Below the pieces are notes generated by a model that was not told where the DNA came from, did no database searches, and saw only the letters and a program-made list of their open reading frames with translations. Of a stretch of DNA of 64,000 nucleotides, positions 42,436 to 51,336 are shown piece by piece. Origin of the DNA: Chryseotalea sanaruensis (GTDB taxonomy: Bacteria; Bacteroidota; Bacteroidia; Cytophagales; Cyclobacteriaceae); the NCBI RefSeq assembly GCF_003990915.1, contig NZ_BHXQ01000005.1, forward strand, positions 186,001-250,000. Reading direction: 5' to 3'. Position 1 is the stretch's first letter. Each line of letters opens with the position of its first letter. The position numbers and the translations under genes were made by a program.

Positions 42436-44535
42436 TTAAAAGAAGTTATAACGCTTGTCTTCAATGTCTGATCTGTCTTTAATAGCTTCTGCTATAGAAT
42501 AGTTCCTGTTCTGTGCCGCTTGCTGTAAACCTAGTTTATAAGGTGCGTAGTCGCCAAGCGCAGGAGCAATTGTTTTGTTATTAGTTTCAATAATAACAAC
42601 ACCAGTTTCGCTGATGAACGGCTTTGAACGCTTGCCATTTTCCAAAGAAAACGCTAAACCAACTGCGATAGGATCAAAACCAAGATTAGGTAGTGAGTTG
42701 CTGCTTAAACGAACATCACTGCTTGAATATACAGTGGCATCGCTACCAAATGCAGTTTTCACTTCTTCAAGTGTTCCTGTTGCCTTACTTAATTTTTCAA
42801 TGATAAGGTTGCCCTTCAATTCATTTTTAACCATTGGCGTAATTTCGTCTTTTACCATATCCAATGGCTTGTAACCTTTTTCAACTTCACCTGTCATTAC
42901 GGCTACAACATAGTTTTCTTGCAAATCGAAAACTGTTGATACCTCCCCCTTGTCTGCATCGCGGAATAACCACTGAACTAACTGACGTGCTTCACCTAGT
43001 GAACTAACTGTGCGATCTCCTGCTAAAAGTTTCTTAGCATCACGGATAACTACATTTTCAGCTTTTGCAGCAGCTTCAAATGACTCAAGATCACTCACCT
43101 CGCTAGCAAAAGCTTCTGCCTTGCGAAGTGCTTCGTTAATAGAGGCATCACTTGGTGTAATGGCTCTTTCAATACGTGCTACGTAATAGGCCTTGTTGGT
43201 TTTAGTGTTAGTAACATCAATTAAGTGGTAACCAAATTCAGTTTCTACTACATCGTTTAGTACACCGGTCTTATTAGCGTCAAAAACTGCTTTTTCAAAA
43301 AGCTTCACCATTTGTCCACTGCTAAACCAACCTAAGTCACCACCACGGCTGGCCGTTCCGTCTGTTCCATGATCTCTTGCTTTAGCAGAGAAATCAGCAC
43401 CATCTTTAATTTCCTTTAGGATATTCCTTGCTTTTTCTTTTGCAGCTTTTTTATCGGCATCACTATCTGAATCCCATTTAATAAGGATATGACGGGCTCT
43501 TGCACTAAAAACAGTATCGTCCTCTATTTTAGAAACTTTGGAAACTGATAAGGTACCATCTTCAACCTGTGGACCAATCAATTCACCTACTACTAAATTT
43601 TTATCGCTTAGTGAAGAAGGTAAATTAGCGGCCGTGTATTTAATGTAAGCATTGCTGTTGTCTGAATTTCTGTTTACAAAAGCTGAGTCTTCAGTACTGA
43701 TTTTCAACTCACCAGCTAATTTGATAACATCCTGGAAAATAGCCAGGGTATCTTCAGCAGAAGCTATCACTGGGAAAGCCACAAACTTGATGTCTCTTGT
43801 ATTTTCAGTCTTATATTTTTCTTTGTTTTTGTTGTAGTAGTTTTTCAGATCTGCATCGCTCACTTTTACAGCAGAGTCGCTCATAGCAAAGAAGGGCACA
43901 TACAAATAAGAAGCTTCCACCACATCAGATTGGTTGTGGTATTCACGCTCTGCTTCAGCGCTGGTAACATAATCTCCTTTAACCAATAAATTCTCGTATT
44001 TCATACGCGTGCGGCTAGGTGCTAAATCACGCTGGAACATTTCCCAACGAACGCGTGGCTCCGAACCTTCAGGCATATCTTTTAGTTGAGCGAGGTAAGA
44101 AATTACACGATCCTTTTCAAATTGTCCTGTTTCAGGATTGGTGAAAGATTGTCGTACGTTTTCATCAACGTTTTTACCCCAAAGTAAATCCTGCACTTCA
44201 GCAGCGCTTACGCTTACACCAACTTTTCCATACTGTTTTTCAATAGCGTGGCGCACAATCAACAATTCCCAGGCCTGCTGTCTGATTGTGGTCATTTCGC
44301 GTTCACCAGGACTGCGGCCAAAATTCATTGCATAATTGGCTTCACGCTCCTGAATGGCAGCTTGATACTCCTCCAAAGAAACTTCGTGTCCTGCAATTTC
44401 GCCAACAGTATTGCGGCCCGTCAAAACACCATTATTACCAAATAAATCGCCTAGTATAAAAGCAGCGACAGCAACAAATACGAACACCACTACCCAGGTG
44501 CCCATTTTGGTGCGCAAAGTACCAATCAATGCCAT
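42436..44535 (-). CDS. PpiD-like periplasmic folding factor with parvulin domain
   Basis: A 699-residue membrane-anchored chaperone/PPIase. Seen: N-terminal transmembrane helix (WVVVFVFVAVAAFILGDLF), a SurA_N-type helical region, a parvulin domain near 345-440 with ARARHILIKWDSD, GGDLGWFSSGQM and TEFGYHLIDV, and a C-terminal helical segment. Helps outer-membrane protein folding by family. A TAAATTTG -7 element lies at 44591-44598, giving a leader of about 50 nt. Confidence 0.92.
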   Translation of the reverse strand: MALIGTLRTKMGTWVVVFVFVAVAAFILGDLFGNNGVLTGRNTVGEIAGHEVSLEEYQAAIQEREANYAMNFGRSPGEREMTTIRQQAWELLIVRHAIEKQYGKVGVSVSAAEVQDLLWGKNVDENVRQSFTNPETGQFEKDRVISYLAQLKDMPEGSEPRVRWEMFQRDLAPSRTRMKYENLLVKGDYVTSAEAEREYHNQSDVVEASYLYVPFFAMSDSAVKVSDADLKNYYNKNKEKYKTENTRDIKFVAFPVIASAEDTLAIFQDVIKLAGELKISTEDSAFVNRNSDNSNAYIKYTAANLPSSLSDKNLVVGELIGPQVEDGTLSVSKVSKIEDDTVFSARARHILIKWDSDSDADKKAAKEKARNILKEIKDGADFSAKARDHGTDGTASRGGDLGWFSSGQMVKLFEKAVFDANKTGVLNDVVETEFGYHLIDVTNTKTNKAYYVARIERAITPSDASINEALRKAEAFASEVSDLESFEAAAKAENVVIRDAKKLLAGDRTVSSLGEARQLVQWLFRDADKGEVSTVFDLQENYVVAVMTGEVEKGYKPLDMVKDEITPMVKNELKGNLIIEKLSKATGTLEEVKTAFGSDATVYSSSDVRLSSNSLPNLGFDPIAVGLAFSLENGKRSKPFISETGVVIIETNNKTIAPALGDYAPYKLGLQQAAQNRNYSIAEAIKDRSDIEDKRYNFF

Positions 44536-44590
44536 GATCTTTAAATCGTTTTAAGCTGAAAATAAATGAGTTACACTAAAAATAAGTCCG

Positions 44591-44598
44591 CAAATTTA
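44591..44598 (-). promoter_or_regulatory. -7 promoter element of the PpiD-like gene
   Basis: Reads TAAATTTG on the minus strand, a full TAnnTTTG match 55 bp before the start codon. A TTTC at 44616-44619 (minus-strand reading) is a weak -33 candidate at 17-bp spacing. Confidence 0.55.
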
Positions 44599-44795
44599 AG
44601 CGCTTAGGCGGATTAGAAAAATTGTGCTGCTAAAATTAACCCTGTAAGGCTTAATTAATTGATTATCAGCACTTAGAAAAACAGAAGAACAACCACTAAA
44701 CGCCTAATTCTGCTATCTACCCCAAAACCTTACACGAAACAGAACGACCTACTGCTTGTCTCCGTTAGCTCTCGAATAATAAACAACTTTGGTAC

Positions 44796-45317
44796 ATGAC
44801 AGCAAGTAGAAGTTGGATCTCAGTAAGAATCATTCTCCTTATTCTGATTATAATCATAGGGATTTGCTCTGCACGGGCTTCAGATCAGATATTGGAGGCA
44901 GAGGTTTCTGCTATTGTTGATGGGAATACACTTACTCTTAAGTTCAAAGACGGTGATTCGTATGACGTACAATTATCTGGTATTGACAGCCCTGAGCTGG
45001 TTCAGGATTTTGGAGAAGAGGCAAAACAATTTTTGCAGAAAAAATTATTAAACAAGCGCGTTAAAGTGCAATTGTTAGGTAAAGACAGGTGGGGAAATCG
45101 CTTAGCGGTTGTATGGTTGAAGGGAGAGGTTGATTTACGCGTTGAATTGTTAAAAGAGGGACTAGCATGGACTGCAGAACGTAATCCGCTACCCGAACTT
45201 GAAAATGTGCGAATAGAAGCTCAAAATAAGGGAAAAGGGCTTTGGCAGATAGCTGAACCAACACCGCCTTGGATTTTCCGCAGACAGCAGAGTATGCTAC
45301 AGGCAAAAGGCAGTTAA
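44796..45317 (+). CDS. Secreted thermonuclease-fold protein with altered active site
   Basis: A 173-residue SNase-fold protein with an N-terminal membrane/signal segment (RIILLILIIIIGI). By alignment to staphylococcal nuclease the key residues would be Asp21, Arg35, Asp40, Glu43 and Arg87; here they are Asn44, Gln59, Asp64, Glu67 and Asn101 (VDGNTL, DVQLSGIDSPE and DRWGN). Both catalytic arginines and one calcium ligand are lost, so I doubt it cleaves nucleic acid. The fold may serve as a binding module. A near-consensus CAACTTTG ends 4 nt before the ATG. Confidence 0.88.
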   Translation: MTASRSWISVRIILLILIIIIGICSARASDQILEAEVSAIVDGNTLTLKFKDGDSYDVQLSGIDSPELVQDFGEEAKQFLQKKLLNKRVKVQLLGKDRWGNRLAVVWLKGEVDLRVELLKEGLAWTAERNPLPELENVRIEAQNKGKGLWQIAEPTPPWIFRRQQSMLQAKGS

Positions 45318-45361
45318 AAATATTTTTTACAGCACTTCGTTAAAACCTCAAACTACAACGT

Positions 45362-45730
45362 ATGAGGTTTTTTCATTTTAAAATTGGGTCAATTCATTTA
45401 CTAACAATAGGCATGATGGTTTTTCCAGCTGCCTTGTTTGCACAGAACTATCCCTCCGGTCCTACGTCACTTTCTCCGGCAGTACAACCTGTCTATAAGG
45501 TAGATAAGCGAACAAGAGAAGTTAAACGTGTGCAACCTAAAGTTAAGCGTTCAGCAGAGTACGCCTTCTATGATCGTGTACAAAAGGCTGCTAAAATGAA
45601 AAAGAGAACACTCAGGAAATTAGCCAAACCCCAGTACACCAATCCTTTATATTTTGGTCATAAAAATCCGCCAAAGAAACGCGAGCCCCATAAAATGCGC
45701 TACTGTCAAGAATGTGGCATCAGGCATTGA
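45362..45730 (+). CDS. Small secreted basic protein with CxxCGIxH tail (paralogue 1)
   Basis: A 122-residue protein with a signal peptide ending LFAQ, then a lysine/arginine-rich body and a conserved tail: YFGHKNPPKKREP and then YCQECGIRH at the very end. The tail pattern recurs in the next gene. Two cysteines and a terminal histidine suggest a small metal site or covalent surface link; this is inference. It lies 44 bp after the thermonuclease-fold gene. No family recognised. Confidence 0.8.
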   Translation: MRFFHFKIGSIHLLTIGMMVFPAALFAQNYPSGPTSLSPAVQPVYKVDKRTREVKRVQPKVKRSAEYAFYDRVQKAAKMKKRTLRKLAKPQYTNPLYFGHKNPPKKREPHKMRYCQECGIRH

Positions 45731-45776
45731 ATGTATTTTGATGTACGCTTGTTTATGAAGCATGTCACTTAATGAC

Positions 45777-45784
45777 TATTTTTG
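45777..45784 (+). promoter_or_regulatory. -7 promoter element of paralogue 2, leaderless layout
   Basis: TATTTTTG matches TAnnTTTG and ends 3 bp before the ATG at 45788, so the RNA likely starts at the ATG. A TTG in-frame at 45782 falls inside the element and is not the start. The only upstream TTG (45749-45751) is 25 bp away, somewhat far for a -33. Confidence 0.55.
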
Positions 45785-45787
45785 AAT

Positions 45788-46153
45788 ATGCTTTTTCGCT
45801 TTTTAATACTCTGCTTTATGCTTTTATCCTCCTTTGCTTTTGCGCAACGCAAAAAGAAAGGTTCAAGAGCACCTAGTCAGGTAACATCGGTTGGCCCATT
45901 TTACCCTGATGCAAATAAATATATACCCAAAGCAAAGAGAGGTAAGAGTAAAAGTAAAGATGGCATCAGCAGACAAGCGCAGCAGAACGCTGTAGCGCGT
46001 AGAGAGTTAACAGCAAAACAAAAAAGAAAGGCAGAGAGAACCCTGGCAGGAACGAATTACGGCAGCATCAATTACTTTGGGCATAAGCGGCCACCCAAAA
46101 AAAGAAAGCCGGAAGACATGAAACTCTGCGAAGTGTGTGGCATCAAGCACTAA
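45788..46153 (+). CDS. Small secreted basic protein with CxxCGIxH tail (paralogue 2)
   Basis: A 121-residue protein: signal peptide ending SFAFAQ, a lysine-rich body (KAKRGKSKSKDG, KQKRKAERTL), and the tail YFGHKRPPKKRKP and LCEVCGIKH. It shares the last 26 residues with the preceding gene (about two thirds identical) but not the body, so the tail is the conserved functional part. Tandem duplication is likely. A further small gap separates it from the DinB gene. Function unknown. Confidence 0.8.
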   Translation: MLFRFLILCFMLLSSFAFAQRKKKGSRAPSQVTSVGPFYPDANKYIPKAKRGKSKSKDGISRQAQQNAVARRELTAKQKRKAERTLAGTNYGSINYFGHKRPPKKRKPEDMKLCEVCGIKH

Positions 46154-46278
46154 ATGGGTGCGACAAATTTGTGTCCAAATTATTTTCTAAAATTTTTATT
46201 AATTGATATTACTACTGACACTGGGTTGTCATACGGGGGTTGGACATTTGATTTATCATTTAACCAAAACTCTAGCGT

Positions 46279-46758
46279 ATGAACACAACCGAAAGTAATC
46301 CAGTAATTACATCAGAAGATTTGTTAATGCATTGGCAGGGTCACAGAGGCTTAACCCGTAGACTCATTGAGGCATTTCCGGAAAAAGAATTCTTCACTTT
46401 TAATATTGGAGGCATGCGTACTTGCTCAGCGTTGATGCAGGAGTTAATTGCCATAGCAGTTCCAGGGCTTAGACAAATAGCGATGAGCAGCACAGAAGAG
46501 TTGAAAGAGCATTTGAACTACACAAGCAAAGCAGAATTTTTAGCAAGATGGGATGAGGACACAAAAGAAATAAATCGTTTATGGGCTTTAATCCCTGATG
46601 AAAAATTTCAGGAACGTATAAAAACTTTTGGTCAGTATGAAGGAACCATCTGGTCTTCTATTTTCTACTTCGTTGATAATGAAATTCACCATAGGGCACA
46701 AGCTTATGTTTACTTACGCGCCTTAGGCATTGAGCCTCCTCACTTTTGGGAGCGTTAA
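46279..46758 (+). CDS. DinB-superfamily protein
   Basis: A 159-residue DinB/YfiT-type four-helix metalloprotein. Seen: the helix LMHWQGHRGLTRRL with a first histidine and the late block DNEIHHRAQAYVYLRALGI with the other ligands. The family binds nickel or zinc and often takes thiols; enzymatic role here unknown. A perfect 13-bp terminator follows at 46769-46805. Confidence 0.9.
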   Translation: MNTTESNPVITSEDLLMHWQGHRGLTRRLIEAFPEKEFFTFNIGGMRTCSALMQELIAIAVPGLRQIAMSSTEELKEHLNYTSKAEFLARWDEDTKEINRLWALIPDEKFQERIKTFGQYEGTIWSSIFYFVDNEIHHRAQAYVYLRALGIEPPHFWER

Positions 46759-46768
46759 ATTGTTATTA

Positions 46769-46805
46769 AATTCCTCAGGGTCTTTTACTCTAACCCTGAG
46801 GAATT
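46769..46805 (+). terminator. Intrinsic terminator after the DinB gene
   Basis: AATTCCTCAGGGT (46769-46781) and ACCCTGAGGAATT (46793-46805) form a perfect 13-bp stem with an 11-base loop. The following AATCTTCTATTTCTTT is T-rich. It isolates the DinB gene from deoC. Confidence 0.85.
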
Positions 46806-46830
46806 AATCTTCTATTTCTTTCACATCCCC

Positions 46831-46862
46831 TTGTTCTTTACCCGCCCAACATCGTACTTTAG
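46831..46862 (+). promoter_or_regulatory. deoC promoter, leaderless layout
   Basis: -33 TTG (46831-46833) and -7 TACTTTAG (46855-46862, one base from TAnnTTTG) with 21-bp spacing. The -7 ends 3 bp before the deoC ATG at 46866, so transcription would start at about the ATG. Confidence 0.65.
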
Positions 46863-46865
46863 TTC

Positions 46866-47507
46866 ATGAACCTGGCGGCCCACCTTGAGCAAACCAACCT
46901 TAGCCCTACGCTAACCATTCAAGACATTGACAAACTGGTGGAGGAAGCAAAACAGTACAACTTCTTTGGTATTTGTGTGCCACCTTTTTGGGTGAAACGT
47001 GCTCATCGCGAAATAGGAGTAGCGCCTATTACACTTGTTTCAGTAGCTGGATTTCCTCTGGGCTATAACATGACGGAAACAAAACTAGATGATATTAAGC
47101 GGGCAATAGACAATGGCGCGCATGAAGTAGATGTGGTCTGGAATATATCATCTTTTAAAACAAATCATGAATGGACTAAGATAGAGTTGGCAAAGTGTGC
47201 CAAACTTACGCACGACAATCAACGCTTGCTAAAAGTAATCATTGAAACTGCCTACTTATCTGACGAAGAAATTGTAAAAGCTTGCAAAATGTGTTCAGAT
47301 GCGGGTGCTGATTTTGTTAAGACTTCAACAGGATTTGCCCCAAGTGGCGCCAAGGTAGAGCACATTCGGTTGATGCGAAGTGTGTTGCCAAAAGAAGTTG
47401 GTATTAAAGCGTCTGGTGGTATTAAAACAAAAGATCAGGCAATTGCCATGATCGAAGCTGGAGCTGACAGAATAGGCACCTCCTCAGGCATTCAGATAGT
47501 CACATAA
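46866..47507 (+). CDS. deoC: Deoxyribose-phosphate aldolase DeoC
   Basis: A 213-residue class I aldolase that splits deoxyribose-5-phosphate into acetaldehyde and glyceraldehyde-3-phosphate. Seen: Schiff-base Lys152 in DFVKTSTGF and the proton-relay Lys181 in GIKASGGIKT. The usual length. gapN follows 60 bp later; its substrate, glyceraldehyde-3-phosphate, is the product of this enzyme, so the pair may be functionally linked. Confidence 0.95.
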   Translation: MNLAAHLEQTNLSPTLTIQDIDKLVEEAKQYNFFGICVPPFWVKRAHREIGVAPITLVSVAGFPLGYNMTETKLDDIKRAIDNGAHEVDVVWNISSFKTNHEWTKIELAKCAKLTHDNQRLLKVIIETAYLSDEEIVKACKMCSDAGADFVKTSTGFAPSGAKVEHIRLMRSVLPKEVGIKASGGIKTKDQAIAMIEAGADRIGTSSGIQIVT

Positions 47508-47567
47508 TAAAAATGAACTTAAGGCACCTTCCCAATTGTTAATTTCTTTAAAGAAAAATTTCTAAAC

Positions 47568-49190
47568 ATGACTCAAGAATTGATCAACAACATCTTTCCG
47601 GAGGAGACCACAATTCCGGCAGCACACCAACTACCTGCAAAAATTGAGCAACATGAATATTTAATTGATGGTATTCTAAAACAGTGGAAAGGTGATCAGA
47701 GTCCTGTGCTGAGTCCTGTATTTGTTAAAACAACAAAAGGCTTAGAACAAAAAATTATCGGCAGCACGCCATTGCTAACAAAGGAAGAGGCACTTGTTGC
47801 GTTAGATGCAGCAGTAAAAGCATATGATCGTGGACACGGACAATGGCCAACGTTTACCGTGAGTGAACGCATAGAACACGTGGAGAAATTTCTAGTACAG
47901 ATGCGTGCCAAGCGTACTGAAGTGGTTAACCTTTTAATGTGGGAAATAGGTAAGTCACTTAAAGATTCAGAAAAGGAATTTGATCGAACCTGCGATTATA
48001 TTGTAGATACCATTAATGAATTGAAAGCAACGGACAGACGTTCGGCTACTTTTCATAATGAACAAGGCATTATGGCACAGATCAGGCGCGTCCCACTGGG
48101 TGTTGTACTCTGCATGGGGCCTTATAATTATCCACTGAATGAAACCTTTTCAACTTTGCTTCCGGCACTGATTATGGGTAATACCGTTGTGTTCAAGCCT
48201 GCAAAGTACGGAGTACTATTAATCAAGCCCTTAATTGAAGCCTTCAGAGATTGCTTTCCTCCAGGTGTGATTAATATTATATATGGTAAAGGTCGCGATA
48301 CTGTAGGTGCTTTGATGGAGACAGGTAAACTTGATGTTTTTGCATTTATAGGCACTAACAAAGGTGCTAATGAAATTAAGCGCTTGCATCCGAAACCACA
48401 CAGGCTAAAATCTATTCTAGGACTTGATGCGAAGAATCCCGCAGTTGTGTTGCCCGATGCAGATTTAGATAATGCTGTTAGTGAATGTGTAATGGGCTCA
48501 TTGTCGTTTAATGGTCAGCGATGCACGGCATTAAAGATTTTATTTGTTCATAAAAGCATTGTGGATGAATTCATCAAAAGATTTAATACCGAAGTAGCTA
48601 AATTGAAAATTGGTATGCCCTGGGATGCGGGAGTTAGTCTTACGCCACTTCCGGAACCAGGTAAGGCAGACTATCTTAAAGGATTGGTGGAAGATGCCCA
48701 ACAACATGGTGCCTCGGTCATGAATGATCAAGGCGGCATCAGCAATAATACTTTCTTTTATCCGGCTGTTTTATATCCGGTAAATAGTAAGATGCGTGTG
48801 TATTACGAAGAGCAATTTGGCCCGGTAGTACCAATTGTACCTTTCGATAAAGTGGAAGAAACAATTGATTATGTTTTGGACTCTAACTTCGGCCAGCAGG
48901 TGAGTGTGTTTGGAAAAGATTCAAAAGTGATTGCAAACTTAATAGATGCTTTTGCTAGTCAGGTGGGTCGCATTAACCTGAATGCACAGTGTCAGCGTGG
49001 TCCGGATATCTATCCATTTAACGGGAGAAAGGATTCTGCGGAAGGTACTTTGTCGGTGTCTGATGCGCTACGTGTATTCTCTATACGCACATTGGTGGCT
49101 GCAAAAAGTAATGAATCCAATAAAGCCATTATCGGAAAAATTATTCGCAACCGCGAATCAGGATTTTTGAGCACAGATTATATTTTTTAG
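47568..49190 (+). CDS. gapN: NADP-dependent non-phosphorylating glyceraldehyde-3-phosphate dehydrogenase GapN
   Basis: A 540-residue aldehyde dehydrogenase-family enzyme that oxidises glyceraldehyde-3-phosphate directly to 3-phosphoglycerate with NADP. Seen: NYPLNETFSTLLPALIMGNT and FKPAKYG, LDAKNPAVVLPDADLD, and the catalytic Cys319 in FNGQRCTALK. The length and the RINLNAQCQRGPD block fit the gapN group rather than generic aldehyde dehydrogenases. It is next to deoC, as noted there. Confidence 0.88.
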   Translation: MTQELINNIFPEETTIPAAHQLPAKIEQHEYLIDGILKQWKGDQSPVLSPVFVKTTKGLEQKIIGSTPLLTKEEALVALDAAVKAYDRGHGQWPTFTVSERIEHVEKFLVQMRAKRTEVVNLLMWEIGKSLKDSEKEFDRTCDYIVDTINELKATDRRSATFHNEQGIMAQIRRVPLGVVLCMGPYNYPLNETFSTLLPALIMGNTVVFKPAKYGVLLIKPLIEAFRDCFPPGVINIIYGKGRDTVGALMETGKLDVFAFIGTNKGANEIKRLHPKPHRLKSILGLDAKNPAVVLPDADLDNAVSECVMGSLSFNGQRCTALKILFVHKSIVDEFIKRFNTEVAKLKIGMPWDAGVSLTPLPEPGKADYLKGLVEDAQQHGASVMNDQGGISNNTFFYPAVLYPVNSKMRVYYEEQFGPVVPIVPFDKVEETIDYVLDSNFGQQVSVFGKDSKVIANLIDAFASQVGRINLNAQCQRGPDIYPFNGRKDSAEGTLSVSDALRVFSIRTLVAAKSNESNKAIIGKIIRNRESGFLSTDYIF

Positions 49191-49220
49191 AAAGTGATTT
49201 TGACTTAGTCAATTTAAGGA

Positions 49221-50618
49221 ATGGATGTACGTATAAAATTTTTAGGCGCTGCTGAATCGGTAACAGGTTCCCGCTTTTTAGTGGAGGTAGACAATTTTCG
49301 ATTCCTTTTCGACTGTGGATTGTTTCAAGGTCTGAAAGAATTGCGTTTGCGTAACTGGGATGAGTTCCCGATTGATCCATCCAGTATAGATGCCGTTGTA
49401 ATTAGCCATGCACACATTGACCATACCGGCTATTTGCCAAAATTGGTGAAAGATGGTTTTAGTGGGCCAGTTTACTGCACCACACCTACTGCAGATTTAA
49501 TGGAGATTATGCTGCTTGACTCAGCCAAGTTGCAGGAAGAAGAAGCTAATTATGCGCGCAAGAAGGGCTATTCTAAACACCCTAATCCTTTAGCACTTTA
49601 TGAAGAAAAAGATGTGCGGGAAACATTGAGTTTAATAAGAACAATAGGTTATAAGGAAAGATTATCTATTCATGATCATGTTGAAATTGAATTCCATGAC
49701 GCAGGACATTTGTTAGGTTCTGCCATTACTGAAGTATTTATTAAGGGGGAGACACAAACAAAAAAACTTGTTTTCTCGGGAGACATAGGTCGTTATAAGC
49801 AGGCAGTATTGCGTCAGCCGAGTACTATTGAACAAGCTGATATTTTAGTTGTAGAATCAACTTATGGCAATAAGCCAAACCCAGTAGTTGACCCTGAAAA
49901 TGATTTAGTGCGCATTGTCAATGATGCTTTTGATCGCAAGGGTGTGTTGGTGATACCCGCCTTTGCTGTTGGCAGAACGCAGGGTTTGCTCTATTATTTA
50001 CGCAAGCTCATGAAAGAGAATAGAATTCCTGACGTGCCGGTTTATGTTGACAGCCCTATGGCTATTTCTTCTACTTATCTTTTCTTCAAGCATCTATCCT
50101 ACCATAAAATGGGAGAGACTGTAAAGGAATTTGCGCAGGAGATTGAAACCAATATGTTGGTTTTTGTAAAGACAGGGGAGCATTCGAAATCGTTAAATGA
50201 AATTAAGAGCAGGGCTATTATTATTTCAGCCAGTGGTATGATGACGGGCGGTCGTATTCTTCACCACATGTTCAATCGGCTCCCCAACGAACAAGACACT
50301 TTTTTAATTGCTGGTTATCAGGCAGAGGGTACACGAGGTCGCGATATAATAGAGGGTAGCGATAGTGTTAAAATTTTTGGTGAACTTATTCCTGTGAAGT
50401 GTAAGATTGAAACCATTACCTCTATGTCGGGACATGCAGATCAGGAAGAGCTATTTACATGGCTTGGCAATTTTAAAGATAAGCCTAAGCAGACTTTTAC
50501 GGTTCATGGCGAAGGCAAGGACATACATGAGTATGCACAAGCAATACACGATCGATTAGGATGGAACGTAACAGTCCCCAAGTATCAGGAAAGCTTCGAG
50601 TTGTTTAGTGGCATTTAA
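49221..50618 (+). CDS. Beta-CASP metallo-beta-lactamase RNase-type protein
   Basis: A 465-residue MBL-fold nuclease of the beta-CASP group (YSH1-like). Seen: the zinc motif SHAHIDHTGYLPKL with His63, His65, Asp67 and His68, ESTYGN, VDSPMAISSTYLF, and the late motif ISASGMMTGGRILHH plus TSMSGHADQEEL. Predicted RNA-processing hydrolase. Its stop overlaps the convergent gene's stop through a shared TTAA (50615-50618). Confidence 0.94.
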   Translation: MDVRIKFLGAAESVTGSRFLVEVDNFRFLFDCGLFQGLKELRLRNWDEFPIDPSSIDAVVISHAHIDHTGYLPKLVKDGFSGPVYCTTPTADLMEIMLLDSAKLQEEEANYARKKGYSKHPNPLALYEEKDVRETLSLIRTIGYKERLSIHDHVEIEFHDAGHLLGSAITEVFIKGETQTKKLVFSGDIGRYKQAVLRQPSTIEQADILVVESTYGNKPNPVVDPENDLVRIVNDAFDRKGVLVIPAFAVGRTQGLLYYLRKLMKENRIPDVPVYVDSPMAISSTYLFFKHLSYHKMGETVKEFAQEIETNMLVFVKTGEHSKSLNEIKSRAIIISASGMMTGGRILHHMFNRLPNEQDTFLIAGYQAEGTRGRDIIEGSDSVKIFGELIPVKCKIETITSMSGHADQEELFTWLGNFKDKPKQTFTVHGEGKDIHEYAQAIHDRLGWNVTVPKYQESFELFSGI

Positions 50619-51118
50619 GCCATCTTCCTAACTATACCTTTTTGTGGATGAATCTTCACATCGAAGTGCTGATTCAAAAAGGCGTGCATACGGTTGTCAA
50701 CCATTAACAGTGGACTTTCGGCAGGGTAGAAAACCGTTAGGTCAAGCACAGCCCTAATGAAATTATCATGACGACAGAATTCTTTTATCCACTTCTTAAA
50801 GGCAATTGTCCATTCTTCACAATAGCAGTCGAATGGATCACGCCCGTCAAAAGTGAACTCTAATTGATTATGCTGGTAGTTTTTAAAGCGGAATACACCC
50901 GCCAGGTTTAAGTAGAAGTCGTGAAGGTGCCTGTAATCACTGCCTTTGTGCTCGTGAATTTTTTCAGCCACATCATCTTTAATGCCAAGGGGATTAGTTC
51001 TAAGCAGGTATTCAACCTTAGCAAAGTCTACCAAATAGTGAAGAAGGGATGCTTCCAGCGAAAGCTGGGCGGACTCGAGGACGTAGTTTTTATCTAATGG
51101 GAAAAACTTTCGAATCAC
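50615..51118 (-). CDS. Conserved-looking hypothetical protein (167 aa)
   Basis: A 167-residue protein starting with GTG at 51118. It is rich in aromatic and charged residues, with blocks HLHDFYLNLAGVFRFKNYQ and FDCYCEEWTIAFKKWIKE. No signal peptide or known domain. A full TAACTTTG -7 element lies 17 bp upstream (51136-51143), supporting the start. Convergent with the beta-CASP gene. Function unknown. Confidence 0.72.
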   Translation of the reverse strand: MIRKFFPLDKNYVLESAQLSLEASLLHYLVDFAKVEYLLRTNPLGIKDDVAEKIHEHKGSDYRHLHDFYLNLAGVFRFKNYQHNQLEFTFDGRDPFDCYCEEWTIAFKKWIKEFCRHDNFIRAVLDLTVFYPAESPLLMVDNRMHAFLNQHFDVKIHPQKGIVRKMA

Positions 51119-51135
51119 ACTTGTTTAGTTTGGTA

Positions 51136-51143
51136 CAAAGTTA
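51136..51143 (-). promoter_or_regulatory. -7 promoter element of the 167-aa hypothetical gene
   Basis: Reads TAACTTTG on the minus strand, a full TAnnTTTG match, 17 bp before the GTG start at 51118. No obvious -33 element. Confidence 0.5.
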
Positions 51144-51229
51144 AAAATTTCTGTTTAACCTTTTTAATGTTCTAATGCCGGATTAGTGATAAAATTCAAA
51201 AAATCGAGACTTGACCTTCCTCCCCTCAA

Positions 51230-51244
51230 TCTGTGTCGCACAGA
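51230..51244 (+). repeat. Second-family REP-like hairpin, left copy (degenerate)
   Basis: TCTGTG and CACAGA around TCG. It is likely a mutated copy of the structure at 51337-51361 in opposite orientation: the 51337 tip on the minus strand reads TCT. Spaced about 90 bp from it, in a non-coding region. Confidence 0.65.
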
Positions 51245-51336
51245 CCGAAAGTTAACCTGCTCTACATTTCAACACCTCAATGATTCTCACAGTACGAAAT
51301 CCAATCAGCGTTTAAGTTATGGTTTTGTAAAAAGAG

